A stretch of 64,000 nucleotides of DNA from Planomonospora parontospora. Its GTDB lineage: Bacteria; Actinomycetota; Actinomycetes; Streptosporangiales; Streptosporangiaceae. The stretch's first letter is position 1. The number at the start of each line of letters is the position of its first letter. The stretch spans positions 124,001 through 188,000 of the forward strand of contig BMQD01000012.1 in the NCBI GenBank assembly GCA_014647935.1. Reading direction: 5' to 3'. The notes under the pieces are model-generated. The model was not told the origin of the DNA. It ran no database searches and worked only from the letters and a program-made list of their open reading frames with translations. The position numbers and the translations under genes are program-made. Of the stretch, positions 23,609 to 32,559 are shown in pieces.

Positions 23609-24559
23609 ACGGGCCCGGAAGGTGGCGCGGTAGACCTGAGGGGAGGTGCCGACGACACGGGCGAAATGGGCACGCAACGTCGCCGGAGAACCCATCCCCA
23701 CCACTTCCGCGATCCGGCCCACCGGCAGATCGGTGCTCTCCAGCAGATGCTGGGCACGGCGGATACGGGCCTGCAACAGCCACTGCAGGGGAGTCGTCCC
23801 GACCTGAGCACGGAACCGCCGAGTCAGGGTCCGTACGCTGACGCAAGCCTGACGAGCGATGTCGCCGAGACTGAGCGGCCGGTGCAGATTGGACTCCATC
23901 CAGGCCAGGACGGGCTGAAGCGCGGCACCCGGATCACGGGGATCGGCGTGCCGGATGAACTGCGCCTGGCCACCGTCGCGCTGAGGCGACATCACCATCC
24001 GGCGAGCCGTCTCAGCCGCCACCGCCGAGCCGTGATCGCGCCGGACCAGATGCAGGCACAGGTCGATGCCGGCCGCCACACCGGCCGAAGTGAGCAGATC
24101 ACCGTTGTCGGTGAACAGCACCGAGGCGTCGACCTCGACGGCGGGATGACGCCGGGCCAACTCGGCGGCGTAGACCCAATGCGTGGTCGCCCGCCGCCCG
24201 TCGAGCAGCCCGGTGGCCGCCAGCAGGAACGCCCCGGCACAGATCGAGGCGATCCGCGCACCACGCCCGGCCGCCGCCCGCACCGCCTCCAGGACATCCC
24301 CGGGCGGCTCCTCCAGGAAACCCCAATGACCGGGGATCACCAGGGTGTCGGCCGCCGCGAGGTCATCGAGACCCCACCCGGTCTCCACCCGCATCGCACC
24401 GAAAGGCTCCGAGGTCCGAACGGCACCGCCGAAGGTGCACAACCGCGTCTCGTACAGCGGCCGACGCCGATCACCGGTGGAACTGCCGAAGACCTGCGCG
24501 GGCACCGCCATGTCGAAGGCGACCACCCCGTCCATCGCCAGCACACCCACCACATGCAT
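23603..24559 (-). CDS. GlxA-type regulator (DJ-1/PfpI domain plus AraC HTH)
   Basis: 318 residues. The N-terminal two-thirds is a class I glutamine amidotransferase-like domain with the elbow ARIASICAGAFLLAATGLLD. The RRATTHWVYAAELARRHPAV block is typical of this regulator group. The C-terminal 100 residues are two AraC helix-turn-helices (LSLGDIARQACVSVRTLTRR, LPVGRIAEVVGMGSPATLRA). It is divergent from the HD-domain gene, which is its likely target. The signal is unknown. Confidence 0.92.
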   Translation of the reverse strand: MHVVGVLAMDGVVAFDMAVPAQVFGSSTGDRRRPLYETRLCTFGGAVRTSEPFGAMRVETGWGLDDLAAADTLVIPGHWGFLEEPPGDVLEAVRAAAGRGARIASICAGAFLLAATGLLDGRRATTHWVYAAELARRHPAVEVDASVLFTDNGDLLTSAGVAAGIDLCLHLVRRDHGSAVAAETARRMVMSPQRDGGQAQFIRHADPRDPGAALQPVLAWMESNLHRPLSLGDIARQACVSVRTLTRRFRAQVGTTPLQWLLQARIRRAQHLLESTDLPVGRIAEVVGMGSPATLRAHFARVVGTSPQVYRATFRARP

Positions 24560-24630
24560 GGCCAGAATCTAGCGCACTACGGCATTACAGCCGCTTTCCG
24601 CACACCCCCTTGACGACCACGATCGAACCC

Positions 24631-25284
24631 ATGACCGATCACTTCACCGACTTCGCGATCCCCGACACCCCACTGACCCGCAAGACCTACGCGTTCGTCC
24701 AGGAGACCGCCCCGCAGGCCGTCCTCACCCACAGCGTGCGCAGCTACCTGTTCGGCAGGGCCATCGGCGAGCGGCACGGACTCCGAGCCGAACACGACTA
24801 CGACGACGAGGTCCTGTTCCTGGCATGCATCCTGCACGACGCCGGACTGATCGAACAGGGCGATCGAGGCGGACGGTTCGAGGCGGACGGCGCGGACCTG
24901 GCCGCGGAATTCCTCACCGGACAAGGACTGGCCGCCGACCGGACCCGCCTGGTCTGGGACGCGATCGCCCTGCACACCAGCCTCGGCATCGCCGACAGGA
25001 TGCGGCCCGAGATCGCACTCACCCACACCGGCACGGGAGCGGACGTGGCGGCCTTCGGCGCCGAGCAACTCCCCGCGGGCTACGCCGACCGGGTGCACGC
25101 CGCCTACCCGAGGCTGGGCGGCGGCACCGAGCTGACCGACCTCATCACCGGCCAGGCGGCACGCAACCCGGCCAAGGCACCCCCCTTCTCCTTCCCGGCG
25201 CAACTGCTGCGACAGGACCTCCCCGGTACGACCGTCCCGCCCTGGCGGGAAGTGGTCGCCGCGGCCTGGCCCGGCGTCGCCTGA
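24631..25284 (+). CDS. HD-domain hydrolase resembling cyanamide hydratase-type proteins
   Basis: About 217 residues. The metal-binding HD signature is spread over LTHSVRSYLFGRAIGERHG, LFLACILHDAGLIEQGD and LVWDAIALHTSLGIAD. Spacing and surroundings are like the HD proteins related to fungal cyanamide hydratase. The actual substrate cannot be read from sequence. The ATG at 24631 is chosen over a TTG at 24610; neither has a clear ribosome site. It is divergent from the GlxA-type regulator, which probably controls it. Confidence 0.8.
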   Translation: MTDHFTDFAIPDTPLTRKTYAFVQETAPQAVLTHSVRSYLFGRAIGERHGLRAEHDYDDEVLFLACILHDAGLIEQGDRGGRFEADGADLAAEFLTGQGLAADRTRLVWDAIALHTSLGIADRMRPEIALTHTGTGADVAAFGAEQLPAGYADRVHAAYPRLGGGTELTDLITGQAARNPAKAPPFSFPAQLLRQDLPGTTVPPWREVVAAAWPGVA

Positions 25285-25298
25285 CAGGCCCGCCCCCG

Positions 25299-25332
25299 CC
25301 GGCCCGCGGGAAGCCGCCCTCCCGCGGGCCGG
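25299..25332. terminator. Bidirectional hairpin between HD hydrolase and chitinase genes
   Basis: A perfect 12-bp inverted repeat (25299-25310 with 25321-25332, CCGGCCCGCGGG) with a 10-base loop lies between convergent genes. Confidence 0.8.
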
Positions 25333-25346
25333 GAACACACCCTCGG

Positions 25347-26876
25347 CTAACGCCCCTGCAGAGACCTGACGTTGTCACCGAAGGTCCAGCCCCTCGAGCC
25401 GTCCCAGTTGACGGACCAGGTCATCAAACCCTTGAGACCGCCGTCGAAGGCGTTCCAGCCCTGGGCGACCAGAGCGGGCGACATGTAACCGCCCCCGGCG
25501 CCGGGCTGGGCAGGCAGACCGGGGACCTGCTTGTCGTAGGGCACCCTGATCGTGGTGCCCTGCACGACCAGCCCGTCGTTCAGGCAGGCGGTCTGCGCGG
25601 TGAAACCCTGGACCGTGCCCGCGGAGTAGGAGTCACCGGAGCAGCCGTACATGCTCCCGTTGTAGTACTGCATGTTCAGCCACCACAGGCGGCCGTTGTC
25701 CGCGTACTTCTTGATGATCGGCAGATAGGCGCCCCAGATGGAACCGTACGTCACGCTGCCACCGGTGACGTAGGCCGTCTCCGGAGCCATGGTCAGGCCG
25801 AACTCCGGCGGCATCTGGGCGAGCACCCCGTCGATGATGCGGATGAGGTTGCTCTGCGAGGGCGAGAGCCGGCCGATGTCCCCGCTGCCGGTGAGGCCGG
25901 TCTCGATGTCGATGTCGATACCGTCGAAGTTGTACCTCTTCAGGATCGGCACGACGGTCGCCACGAAACGGTCGGCGACGGCGCTGGAACCCAGGTCGAT
26001 ACCGGCGGTCGCCCCGCCGATGGACATCAGGATCGTCAGCCCCGCGGCCTTGGCCTGGCACATCTCGGCCGGGGTGGCCACCTTCACGGTGGAGTCCATG
26101 CCGTCCTCCCACAGCACGGTGCCGTCGGAGCGGATGACCGGGAACGCGGCGTTGACGACGTTGTAACCGTGCTGCCGGATACGGGGATCGGTGATCGGCG
26201 TCCAGCCGAACGGCGGGTGCACACCGTTCACCGCGCCGTCCCAGTTCTCCCAGTAGCCCTGGAGGACCTTACCGGCGGGCCTGGCCTTCACCGGGCAGGT
26301 GCCTTCCGTCGGAGACGGCGTCGCAGAGACCGTCGGAGTGGAGGAAACCGTGGGGGAGACCGTCGGAGTGGGGGAGACGGTCGGGGTGCCTCCGGGCCCG
26401 TCCAGGTCGACGTCGTCGGCATAGTAGGTCCCCTGCCCGTACCAGCCGTGCAGATAGACCGTGGCACTGGTCTGGCCGGCCGCGGTGGTGAAGGAGACGG
26501 TGAGCCGCGTGTAGGCCTGCGCCGACGAGGTCCAGGCGGAAGCGCCGCCGGTCACGCCGAGGTAGACGTGGCTGCCCCGCACCCAGGCGCTCAGCGTGTA
26601 GGCGGTGCCGGGCCGTACGGGCACCGTCTGGGTGCACCGGGCGGTGTCGGAGCCCCCCGCCGCGCCGGCGAGCGCCTTCGTGCCGGAGCGGACCGGGGAG
26701 CCGGTCACCGATCCCAGCCCTCCCGCACAGGTCCAGGGGGAGAGGGTCCCGCTCTCGAAGCCGGGATTACCGAGCAGGTTGGCCGCGTGGGCCTGCGCCC
26801 GCGTGACGAGCGTGCCCGCGACCACCACCAGCAGGAGCGAGACCGCGAGCGTCAGCAGGCGGGAGATCCGTTTCAT
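25347..26876 (-). CDS. Secreted GH18 chitinase with N-terminal carbohydrate-binding module
   Basis: 509 residues in order: a Sec signal peptide (ISRLLTLAVSLLLVVVAGTL, cut near AQAHA); a carbohydrate-binding module of the jelly-roll type (NLLGNPGFESGTLSPWTC to YYADDVDLDG); a Pro/Thr/Ser linker (about 165-195); and a family 18 catalytic domain. The GH18 active site is FDGIDIDIETG near residue 319, with the acid Glu at the end of DxDxE; MSIGG and MTWSVNWD are also family marks. It hydrolyses chitin outside the cell. An AGAAGGG site precedes ATG 26876. No DasR-type operator was recognised upstream. Confidence 0.95.
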   Translation of the reverse strand: MKRISRLLTLAVSLLLVVVAGTLVTRAQAHAANLLGNPGFESGTLSPWTCAGGLGSVTGSPVRSGTKALAGAAGGSDTARCTQTVPVRPGTAYTLSAWVRGSHVYLGVTGGASAWTSSAQAYTRLTVSFTTAAGQTSATVYLHGWYGQGTYYADDVDLDGPGGTPTVSPTPTVSPTVSSTPTVSATPSPTEGTCPVKARPAGKVLQGYWENWDGAVNGVHPPFGWTPITDPRIRQHGYNVVNAAFPVIRSDGTVLWEDGMDSTVKVATPAEMCQAKAAGLTILMSIGGATAGIDLGSSAVADRFVATVVPILKRYNFDGIDIDIETGLTGSGDIGRLSPSQSNLIRIIDGVLAQMPPEFGLTMAPETAYVTGGSVTYGSIWGAYLPIIKKYADNGRLWWLNMQYYNGSMYGCSGDSYSAGTVQGFTAQTACLNDGLVVQGTTIRVPYDKQVPGLPAQPGAGGGYMSPALVAQGWNAFDGGLKGLMTWSVNWDGSRGWTFGDNVRSLQGR

Positions 26877-27127
26877 GGGCAGCCCTTCTGTCACCCGGCC
26901 GCAGGAACACCGGGAATTGACGGGGGAGCCGCGATGACGGAAGTCGCGATCCGTAGATTCAATGAATTATCGGAACAAGCCGCCCCGATGTCCATGGCCG
27001 ACGGCCGATCACGTCCCAGAGACGACGGCTCAGGCGCGCTCACACCGCACGCGCCCAGACCACGAGCACCGACCGGCACGGACCGCACCGGCCGGTGCCA
27101 GGCGGAGAACACGGCAGGCCGGCGCCC

Positions 27128-27814
27128 TCACGCACCGGAGACCTCCACCATCACCCGGTCGAGCGGCTTGCGGGCCAGATCGGGCACCTCGGCGTCAAGC
27201 GCGGCGTAACCGACCGGGAACAGAATGTAGGGCCGCTCATTGGCCGGCCGCCCGCAGATACGGGTGAGGAACGCCATCGGATTGGGCGTGTGGGTGAGCG
27301 TGGACAGCCCCATGGCGTGCAGCGCGGCGATGAAGAACCCGCAGGCGATGCCGACGCTCTCGTTGACGTAGTAGTGCTTGACCCGGGTGCCGTCGGGGCG
27401 CACGCCGTACTTTTCCGCGAAGCAGACCACCAGCCACGGCGCGACCTCCAGATAGCCCTTGTCGGAGCCCGTCTCCAGCGGGGCCAGAGCCTCGCGCCAC
27501 TCCGGGGTCAGCCGCCCGCCCTCGTAGTTCTCCCGCTCCTCGACCTCCGCGGCCTCCCTGACCCGCCGCTTCGTCTGCGGATCACCGATGACCGCGAACG
27601 TCCACGGCTGCTGGTGCGCGCCCGACGGCGCGGTGTTCGCGGTCCTGACCGCCAGTTCGACGCACTCGCGGGGGACCGGCTCGTCACTGAAGAAGCGCAC
27701 GCTCCGCCGCCGGTCCATGTGCTCGAAGAACTCCCGGCCCCGGGCGACCATCTCCGCTCCGGGACGGCGGTCGGGCCGGTAGGGGACGAACGGGTGGGAG
27801 TGCTGTCGCGCCAT
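27128..27814 (-). CDS. Nitroreductase-family FMN oxidoreductase
   Basis: 228 residues. FMN-contact blocks are HMDRRRSVRFFSDEPVPREC near residue 30 and TANTAPSGAHQQPWTFAVI near 60. The later HYYVNESVGIACGFFIAALH and THTPNPMAFL are like the iodotyrosine-deiodinase/BluB-type subgroup. It probably reduces a small organic substrate with NAD(P)H. ATG 27814 is chosen because GGAGG lies six bases before it. It is divergent from an Lrp-type gene that may regulate it. Confidence 0.9.
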   Translation of the reverse strand: MARQHSHPFVPYRPDRRPGAEMVARGREFFEHMDRRRSVRFFSDEPVPRECVELAVRTANTAPSGAHQQPWTFAVIGDPQTKRRVREAAEVEERENYEGGRLTPEWREALAPLETGSDKGYLEVAPWLVVCFAEKYGVRPDGTRVKHYYVNESVGIACGFFIAALHAMGLSTLTHTPNPMAFLTRICGRPANERPYILFPVGYAALDAEVPDLARKPLDRVMVEVSGA

Positions 27815-27927
27815 GAGGGCCTCCATCGCTGCCGGATCTGCCGGCGTAGTCTGGAACACCCTCACGATCCGGGCAACACACGGGCCGCCATACTGACGAA
27901 TCGACCGTTCCGGCGAGGCCCGGCACC

Positions 27928-28467
27928 ATGGAGGTGGGCAGATTGGCAGCACGCAGGAGGGGCCTGGACGACCTCGACCGCAGACTGCTCCAGCTGATCA
28001 GGGCGCGTCCGCGGACCGGTCTGCTGGAGATCGCCCGCCTCCTGGGCGTCGCCCGGGGCACCGTCTCGGCCCGGCTGGACCGCATGGTCACCGACGGCGT
28101 CATCACCGACTTCGGCCCGAATCTCTCCCCGGATGCCCTGGGCTACCCGGTGCAGGCCTTCACCACGCTGGAGGTGGAGCAGGTCTCCCGCGCCGGGATC
28201 TCCGCCGCGCTCACGGCGATTCCCGAGGTGCTGGAGGCCCACATCGTCACCGGTCCCGGTGACGTCTGGTGCCGGATCGCCGGCCGGGACCACGAGCACG
28301 TCCGGGAGGTCATCGACCGCGCGCTGGCCATCCCGGGTGTACGGCGGAGCAGTACCGTGATCGCCCTGTCCACCGTGGTCGCCCACCGCGTCCAGCCCTT
28401 GGCCGACAGCGCGACGGCGCCAGATGCGGCGGTCGGACGCAGCGGTCCGGCAACGGACCGCTCGTGA
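27928..28467 (+). CDS. Lrp/AsnC-family transcriptional regulator
   Basis: 179 residues. An N-terminal helix-turn-helix (LDDLDRRLLQLIRARPRTGL, LEIARLLGVARGTVSARLDR) is followed by a RAM/ligand-binding domain (QAFTTLEVEQVSRAGISAAL, VLEAHIVTGPGDVWCRIAGR, DHEHVREVID). The C-terminal 25 residues are extra and look disordered. It is divergent from the nitroreductase. The effector is unknown, amino acids being usual for the family. Confidence 0.92.
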   Translation: MEVGRLAARRRGLDDLDRRLLQLIRARPRTGLLEIARLLGVARGTVSARLDRMVTDGVITDFGPNLSPDALGYPVQAFTTLEVEQVSRAGISAALTAIPEVLEAHIVTGPGDVWCRIAGRDHEHVREVIDRALAIPGVRRSSTVIALSTVVAHRVQPLADSATAPDAAVGRSGPATDRS

Positions 28468-28507
28468 TCTTCGTCCCTTTCTCCGGAGGCAGGGGAGATC
28501 CGCTTGA

Positions 28508-28553
28508 ATCTCTTATACCGGACAGAATTCAGCTTCTGTCCGGTATGAGAGAT
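28508..28553. terminator. Exceptionally long AT-rich hairpin between lrp and a small gene
   Basis: Arms 28508-28527 and 28534-28553 pair over 20 bases with one G-U and a 6-base loop. The base composition is far more AT-rich than the flanks. It sits between convergent genes 40 bases beyond each stop, so terminator function is likely, but its length and composition could also mark the end of a small mobile element. Confidence 0.7.
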
Positions 28554-28593
28554 GATGGGCCGGAAGTCCGCATCGGGAGACGGCGCAGCGCCT

Positions 28594-28971
28594 TCAACCG
28601 GTCCCGCCGGGCCGGCGCAGCCACCGCAGAGCCGCGTCGGCGCAGTCCTCGGGGCCGCGGTTGAAGGCGATGGCCGCCTCGGGCGCGTGCCGGCGCACCA
28701 GATTGATCACCTTCTCGAACAGTTCGAGCAGCGGTTCGTGCCCGCGGATGCCGCCTCCGATCACCACACAGCCGTAGTCCGCGCCGGTCAGCGCCTGCGT
28801 GATCGCCCCTTCGGGGTTCTCGTCGAGGGCCACCAGGCACCAGTCGGCCTCGAGGTCGTGATCGTCGAAACGGGCCCGGCCGCGGGCGATCGCCGCCTGG
28901 ACCGGCTCCGGATCCCAGCCCTGGATTCCGGCGGGATCGAGGCCGATCACCAGGACTCGCGCCGCTGTCAT
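28594..28971 (-). CDS. Conserved small hypothetical protein (Rossmann-like)
   Basis: 125 residues beginning MTAARVLVIGLDPAGIQGW and containing ALTGADYGCVVIGGGIRG, LLELFEKVINLVRRHAPEAA and IAFNRGPEDCADAALRWL. This is a widespread bacterial family without known activity. The alternating strand/helix pattern suggests a Rossmann-like fold. AAGGAGGACGG directly before the ATG is one of the strongest ribosome sites in the window. It stands alone and ends at the large hairpin. Confidence 0.8.
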   Translation of the reverse strand: MTAARVLVIGLDPAGIQGWDPEPVQAAIARGRARFDDHDLEADWCLVALDENPEGAITQALTGADYGCVVIGGGIRGHEPLLELFEKVINLVRRHAPEAAIAFNRGPEDCADAALRWLRRPGGTG

Positions 28972-29108
28972 CCGTCCTCCTTCGTGGATGGGACGCTTTC
29001 CCGCCGGGGCGGGTGCCGGTGCGTGGATCCGCCGGCAGCGCGGGTTTCTCCCCGGGAATGCGAGGTTACCCCGGAAGGCGCCCCGATCGTCCCGCCGATC
29101 GGAGCATG

Positions 29109-29138
29109 TTTGATGCATAATCGCACTTATGCATCAAA
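29109..29138. promoter_or_regulatory. Perfect 12-bp inverted repeat containing two ATGCAT palindromes
   Basis: TTTGATGCATAA (29109-29120) and TTATGCATCAAA (29127-29138) are perfect mirror arms around TCGCAC. Each arm contains the self-complementary ATGCAT. It lies 138 bases before the divergent small gene and 105 bases before the broken peptidase gene, in an AT-rich patch. It is probably an operator for one or both. Confidence 0.6.
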
Positions 29139-29242
29139 GATGAACCCCTCCCTCATCCACTTCGTCCTCCGCGCCGAGGCGGAGGGACGCGTGATCCAAT
29201 GTCCGACGGGTCGCCGGATCTCCGGCATATGATCACGCGCCT

Positions 29243-30253
29243 ATGAGCGACATCACCGAACCCCCGATCGCCCGGGTGGACGTCGTGCGCGAGACCCTGC
29301 ACGGCATCACCCTCGAAGACCCCTACCGGCGGATGGAAACCCGGAGGCGAGGAGTTCCGCCACTGGCTGGACGGCCAGGCCAGGCACGCCCGCGAGCACC
29401 TGGACGCGCTGCCGCACCGCGCCGGCATTCTGACCCGGATCCGCGAACTCGGCGGTGAGCTCACGCAGCACTTCGGCCTGGCGATGGCGGCCGACCGGGT
29501 CTTCGCCCTGGTGCGCGAGCCGGACGCCCGTGTGCCGGTGCTGACGGTGACCGAGGCCGGCGGAGCGCGCAGGGTCCTGTTCGATCCCGGCACGGTGCCC
29601 GGCGACGGGCATCACGCCATCGACTGGTACGTCCCCTCCCCCGACGGCCGCCACGTCGCCTGCGCCGTCTCCGCCTCCGGGTCGGAGAACGGCTCCATCC
29701 ACGTGATCGACGCCGATTCGGGAGCCCTGCGGGAGTCGATCCCGCCCACGACGCGTTTCGCCTTCCTGAGCCGGCTGGAAGATGGCCGGTCGTTCGTCTA
29801 TCACCGCTATCCGGAGCAGCACCTGTTGGACAGCCGCTCCCATCACCTGAGCGCCGACCCGGCGCAGGATGCGGTGGTGCTGGCCCGCGGCCTCAACCCC
29901 CACATCGAGCTGACCCCGCGCGACCGGCCTTTTCTCGTGGTGCCGCCGCACGGCGAGTGGATGCTGGCGATCGTCTGGACTTCGGCGACGTGCACGCCCG
30001 CACCCTGCACGCGCCCGCGCGGGACGGGACGCTGATCCCGCTCACCGTCATCCACCATAAGGACCTGGAACTGGACGGCGACAACCCGGCCGTGCTCACC
30101 GGCATCGACCTGCCGGAGTTCCGTCCCGAGATGCTCGCCTGGTACGAGCGTGGCGGTGTCTACGCCGTCGCGCACCTGCGCGGCGGCGGCGCTTACGGCC
30201 GTCAGTGGCACGAGGCCGGGCGCGGCGAGCGTAAGGAGGCCGACGGGTCATGA
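29243..30253 (+). pseudogene. Prolyl oligopeptidase remnant, frameshifted and truncated
   Basis: The start (ETLHGITLEDPYRRMET) is the N-terminus of S9A prolyl oligopeptidases. Near 29340 the frame shifts, and propeller sequence continues as EEFRHWLDGQARHAREHL and AMAADRVFALVREPDARV. Near 29975 it shifts again into DFGDVHARTLHAPARDGTLI and YAVAHLRGGGAYGRQWHEAG. It then ends just before the region that would carry the catalytic Ser, Asp and His. A loop normally present between LTG and FRPEM is also shortened. Two frameshifts plus loss of the catalytic half make this a true pseudogene. Confidence 0.88.
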
Positions 30254-30585
30254 TGACGACGGACATGCCGGGTACGGCACGCGCACGCCCCCTCAGCCAC
30301 GTCGCGGCCCGGTCGGTCCCGGGCTGCGTGTGACGCTCGGCCTTCGTCCCGACCGCCTGGGTGCGGCATGGCCGCCCTGCTCCCCCCGGGTGCTGTGGCA
30401 CTGTGTCTCTGGTGCGGTCGGCAACGGCACGCTGCGTGAGGACGCGCTGATGACGGCCGGTCGATCCTTCCTGACCAGCGGTCATCCGTTTTCATCGTGC
30501 GGGGTGGCGGTGGTGTCGTGTGGATTTCCTTTCCTGCCGGGCCTGTGGTCGGGGGGCGGGGCGCTGGGGTGGTCGCGTCCGCGGT
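30254..30585. other. Gene-free spacer after the peptidase remnant
   Basis: About 330 bases with no reading frame that resembles a protein. No strong hairpin or operator was seen. It may contain decayed sequence belonging to the lost peptidase C-terminus, but no motif survives. Confidence 0.5.
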
Positions 30586-32259
30586 TCACGGTGCCTGGGG
30601 TGTGGTGGGCAGGGTGAGGGTGAAGGTGGAGCCCTCACCGAGGGTGCTGGTGGCGGTGATGATCCCGCCGTGCGCTTCGGCGATGGACCGGGCGATGGTC
30701 AGGCCCAGGCCGATGCCCTGGACGGCCTGTTCGGCGGCCAGGCGGGTGCGGTAGAAGCGGTCGAAGACCAGGGGCAGTTCCTCGGCGGGGATGCCGACAC
30801 CGGTGTCGGTCACGGAGATGGACGTGGTGCGGCCGGCGGTGGAGGCGTGCACAGTGACGGTCGCGCCGGGGGGTGATGCTTTGATCGCGTTGGACAGCAG
30901 TGCGCGGAGTGCGTCTGCCAGGTGGGCGCGGTCGGCGTGGATGTGTCCGACGTCGTCGTCGAGGTGGACGTCGATGGTGTGGCGGTGGCGTTGGGTGAGC
31001 TCTGCGGTGGATTGCAGGGCCCGGTCGATGACGGCGCGGACGTGTACGGGTTCGGGGGTGATGAGGAGTTTGCCGGTGTCGATGGTGTTGGCGGTGAGGA
31101 GTTCTTCGACCAGGTGGTGGAGGCGGGCGGCGCCGCCCGCCATCGCGTTGAGCATGCGCTGCTGGGAGGCGGGCACCGGTCCGGCGTCTCCTTCCAGGAG
31201 CATTTCCAGGTAGCCGCTGATGGCGGTCAGCGGGGTGCGCAGTTCGTGGGAGACGGTGGCGATGAAGTCGTTCTTGGCCTGGTCGAGTTCCTTGAGCCGG
31301 GTGACGGTGGCCTGCTCCTGTTCGTAGGCGGCGCGCAGGGCCTCTTCGGCGCGGCGGCGGTCGGTGATGTCGTGCAGGAAGGCGTTGAAGAGCCACTGGT
31401 CTTGGTCGCGGATGGGCCAGATGGCGAGTTCGATGGGGAATTCGGTGCCGTCGGGGCGCTGGGCGGTGATCTCGAAGCGCCGGTTGAGGACTTTGGGGCG
31501 TCCGGTGGTGAGGAAGCGGTTGAGGCCGTCGCGGTGGGCGGCGCGGTAGCGAGGCGGGATGATCGTGTCGGCGAGTATGCGTCCGAGGGCTTCACCACAG
31601 GGTATTCCGAACATGTGTTCGGCTGCGGCGTTCCAGCCGATGATGCGGCCGGCGGAGTCCATGGCGATGAACGCCTCGACCGAGGTTTCGATCATCTGCT
31701 CGGTGCGGGCCCGGCTGGCTTCCAGTGCTTCGCGTGCTCGCCGCCGGTCGACGACGCGGCCGAGCTGGTGTCCGAGGTTGGCCATGACGCGCATCAGCGG
31801 CGCATCGGGTGGGACGGTGCGGGTGGAGAAGAATTCGAGTACGGCCACGACGCCGTCGGCGGCCATGACGGGGAAGGCGAACGCGGCTCCCACTCCGAGG
31901 TCGGCGCCCTGGTGGGCCCGTACGAAGTTGGGGTCGCGGTTGACGTCGTGCGACCAGACGGGTTCGCCGGTGGCGGCGACTCTGCCGACGATGCCGGCGC
32001 CGCTGGTGAAGACGGTGCGGGCGGTGACCTCGCGCAGGCCGGGGAACTCTTCGGCGGTGCCGACCCAGATGCCGGAGGAGACGAACTCGTCTCTGGATCC
32101 GGCGGGGACGCACAGGTGGCCCAGGGGCCAGCCGGTCAGTTTGCAGACGGCCTCGAGTGCGGCCCGGGCGGCGGGTTCGAGCTCGTCGGCGGCCCGCACC
32201 GAGTCGGTGGTGCTGTCGAGCAGTTCCACCAGTGCTTTCTCCCGGTCGGTGTCCGGCAT
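30586..32259 (-). CDS. GAF-PAS sensor histidine kinase
   Basis: 557 residues without membrane segments. A GAF domain spans about 30-165 (GAGIVGRVAATGEPVWSHDV, GAAFAFPVMAADGVVAVLEF). A PAS domain spans about 185-305 (SVEAFIAMDSAGRIIGWNAA, AEHMFGIPCGEALGR, LHDITDRRRAEE). The HisKA phospho-acceptor is FIATVSHELRTPLTAISGYL near 336. The HATPase has ALLSNAIKASPPGA, VTDTGVGIPAEE and GIGLGLTIARSIAEAHGG. It should sense a soluble signal and autophosphorylate, but no response regulator gene is adjacent. ATG 32259 follows GAGGAG. Confidence 0.93.
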   Translation of the reverse strand: MPDTDREKALVELLDSTTDSVRAADELEPAARAALEAVCKLTGWPLGHLCVPAGSRDEFVSSGIWVGTAEEFPGLREVTARTVFTSGAGIVGRVAATGEPVWSHDVNRDPNFVRAHQGADLGVGAAFAFPVMAADGVVAVLEFFSTRTVPPDAPLMRVMANLGHQLGRVVDRRRAREALEASRARTEQMIETSVEAFIAMDSAGRIIGWNAAAEHMFGIPCGEALGRILADTIIPPRYRAAHRDGLNRFLTTGRPKVLNRRFEITAQRPDGTEFPIELAIWPIRDQDQWLFNAFLHDITDRRRAEEALRAAYEQEQATVTRLKELDQAKNDFIATVSHELRTPLTAISGYLEMLLEGDAGPVPASQQRMLNAMAGGAARLHHLVEELLTANTIDTGKLLITPEPVHVRAVIDRALQSTAELTQRHRHTIDVHLDDDVGHIHADRAHLADALRALLSNAIKASPPGATVTVHASTAGRTTSISVTDTGVGIPAEELPLVFDRFYRTRLAAEQAVQGIGLGLTIARSIAEAHGGIITATSTLGEGSTFTLTLPTTPQAP

Positions 32260-32559
32260 GGCCGTTCTCCTCACTTCCGGGAGGCGGGTGGGTCGGGCCG
32301 GGCGGATCGGGGCCGGTGGGCGGCGGTGGCGGGCGAGTGGGCGGGGCGGGGTCGGTTCATGTGGTGGTCGGTGGGTCTTCGGCGGCCTGCGCGGGGGCGG
32401 GCTGGGTGCGGTCTGGGTCCGTAAGCGGGAGCCTTCCCTGCTCGCGTTCCGGTATGCCGTCTGCGGGCAGGGCCGTGGGGGCGGGGGGTGGCGTCGCGCC
32501 GGTCGGCCGGTCGGCCGGTGCATAATTCTGCCCAGCGTGGTGGGAGGCCGTCGTAGCGG

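Noticed and set aside
26877-27127. DasR or chitinase-type direct-repeat operator upstream of the GH18 gene
   Set aside because: No AGTGGTCTAGACCACT-like or 12-bp direct repeat could be found in the gap.
32490-32525. GGTCGGCC tandem repeat upstream of the integrase as an att or recombination site
   Set aside because: Only two units, typical of high-GC spacer sequence, and no second copy was noticed at another boundary.
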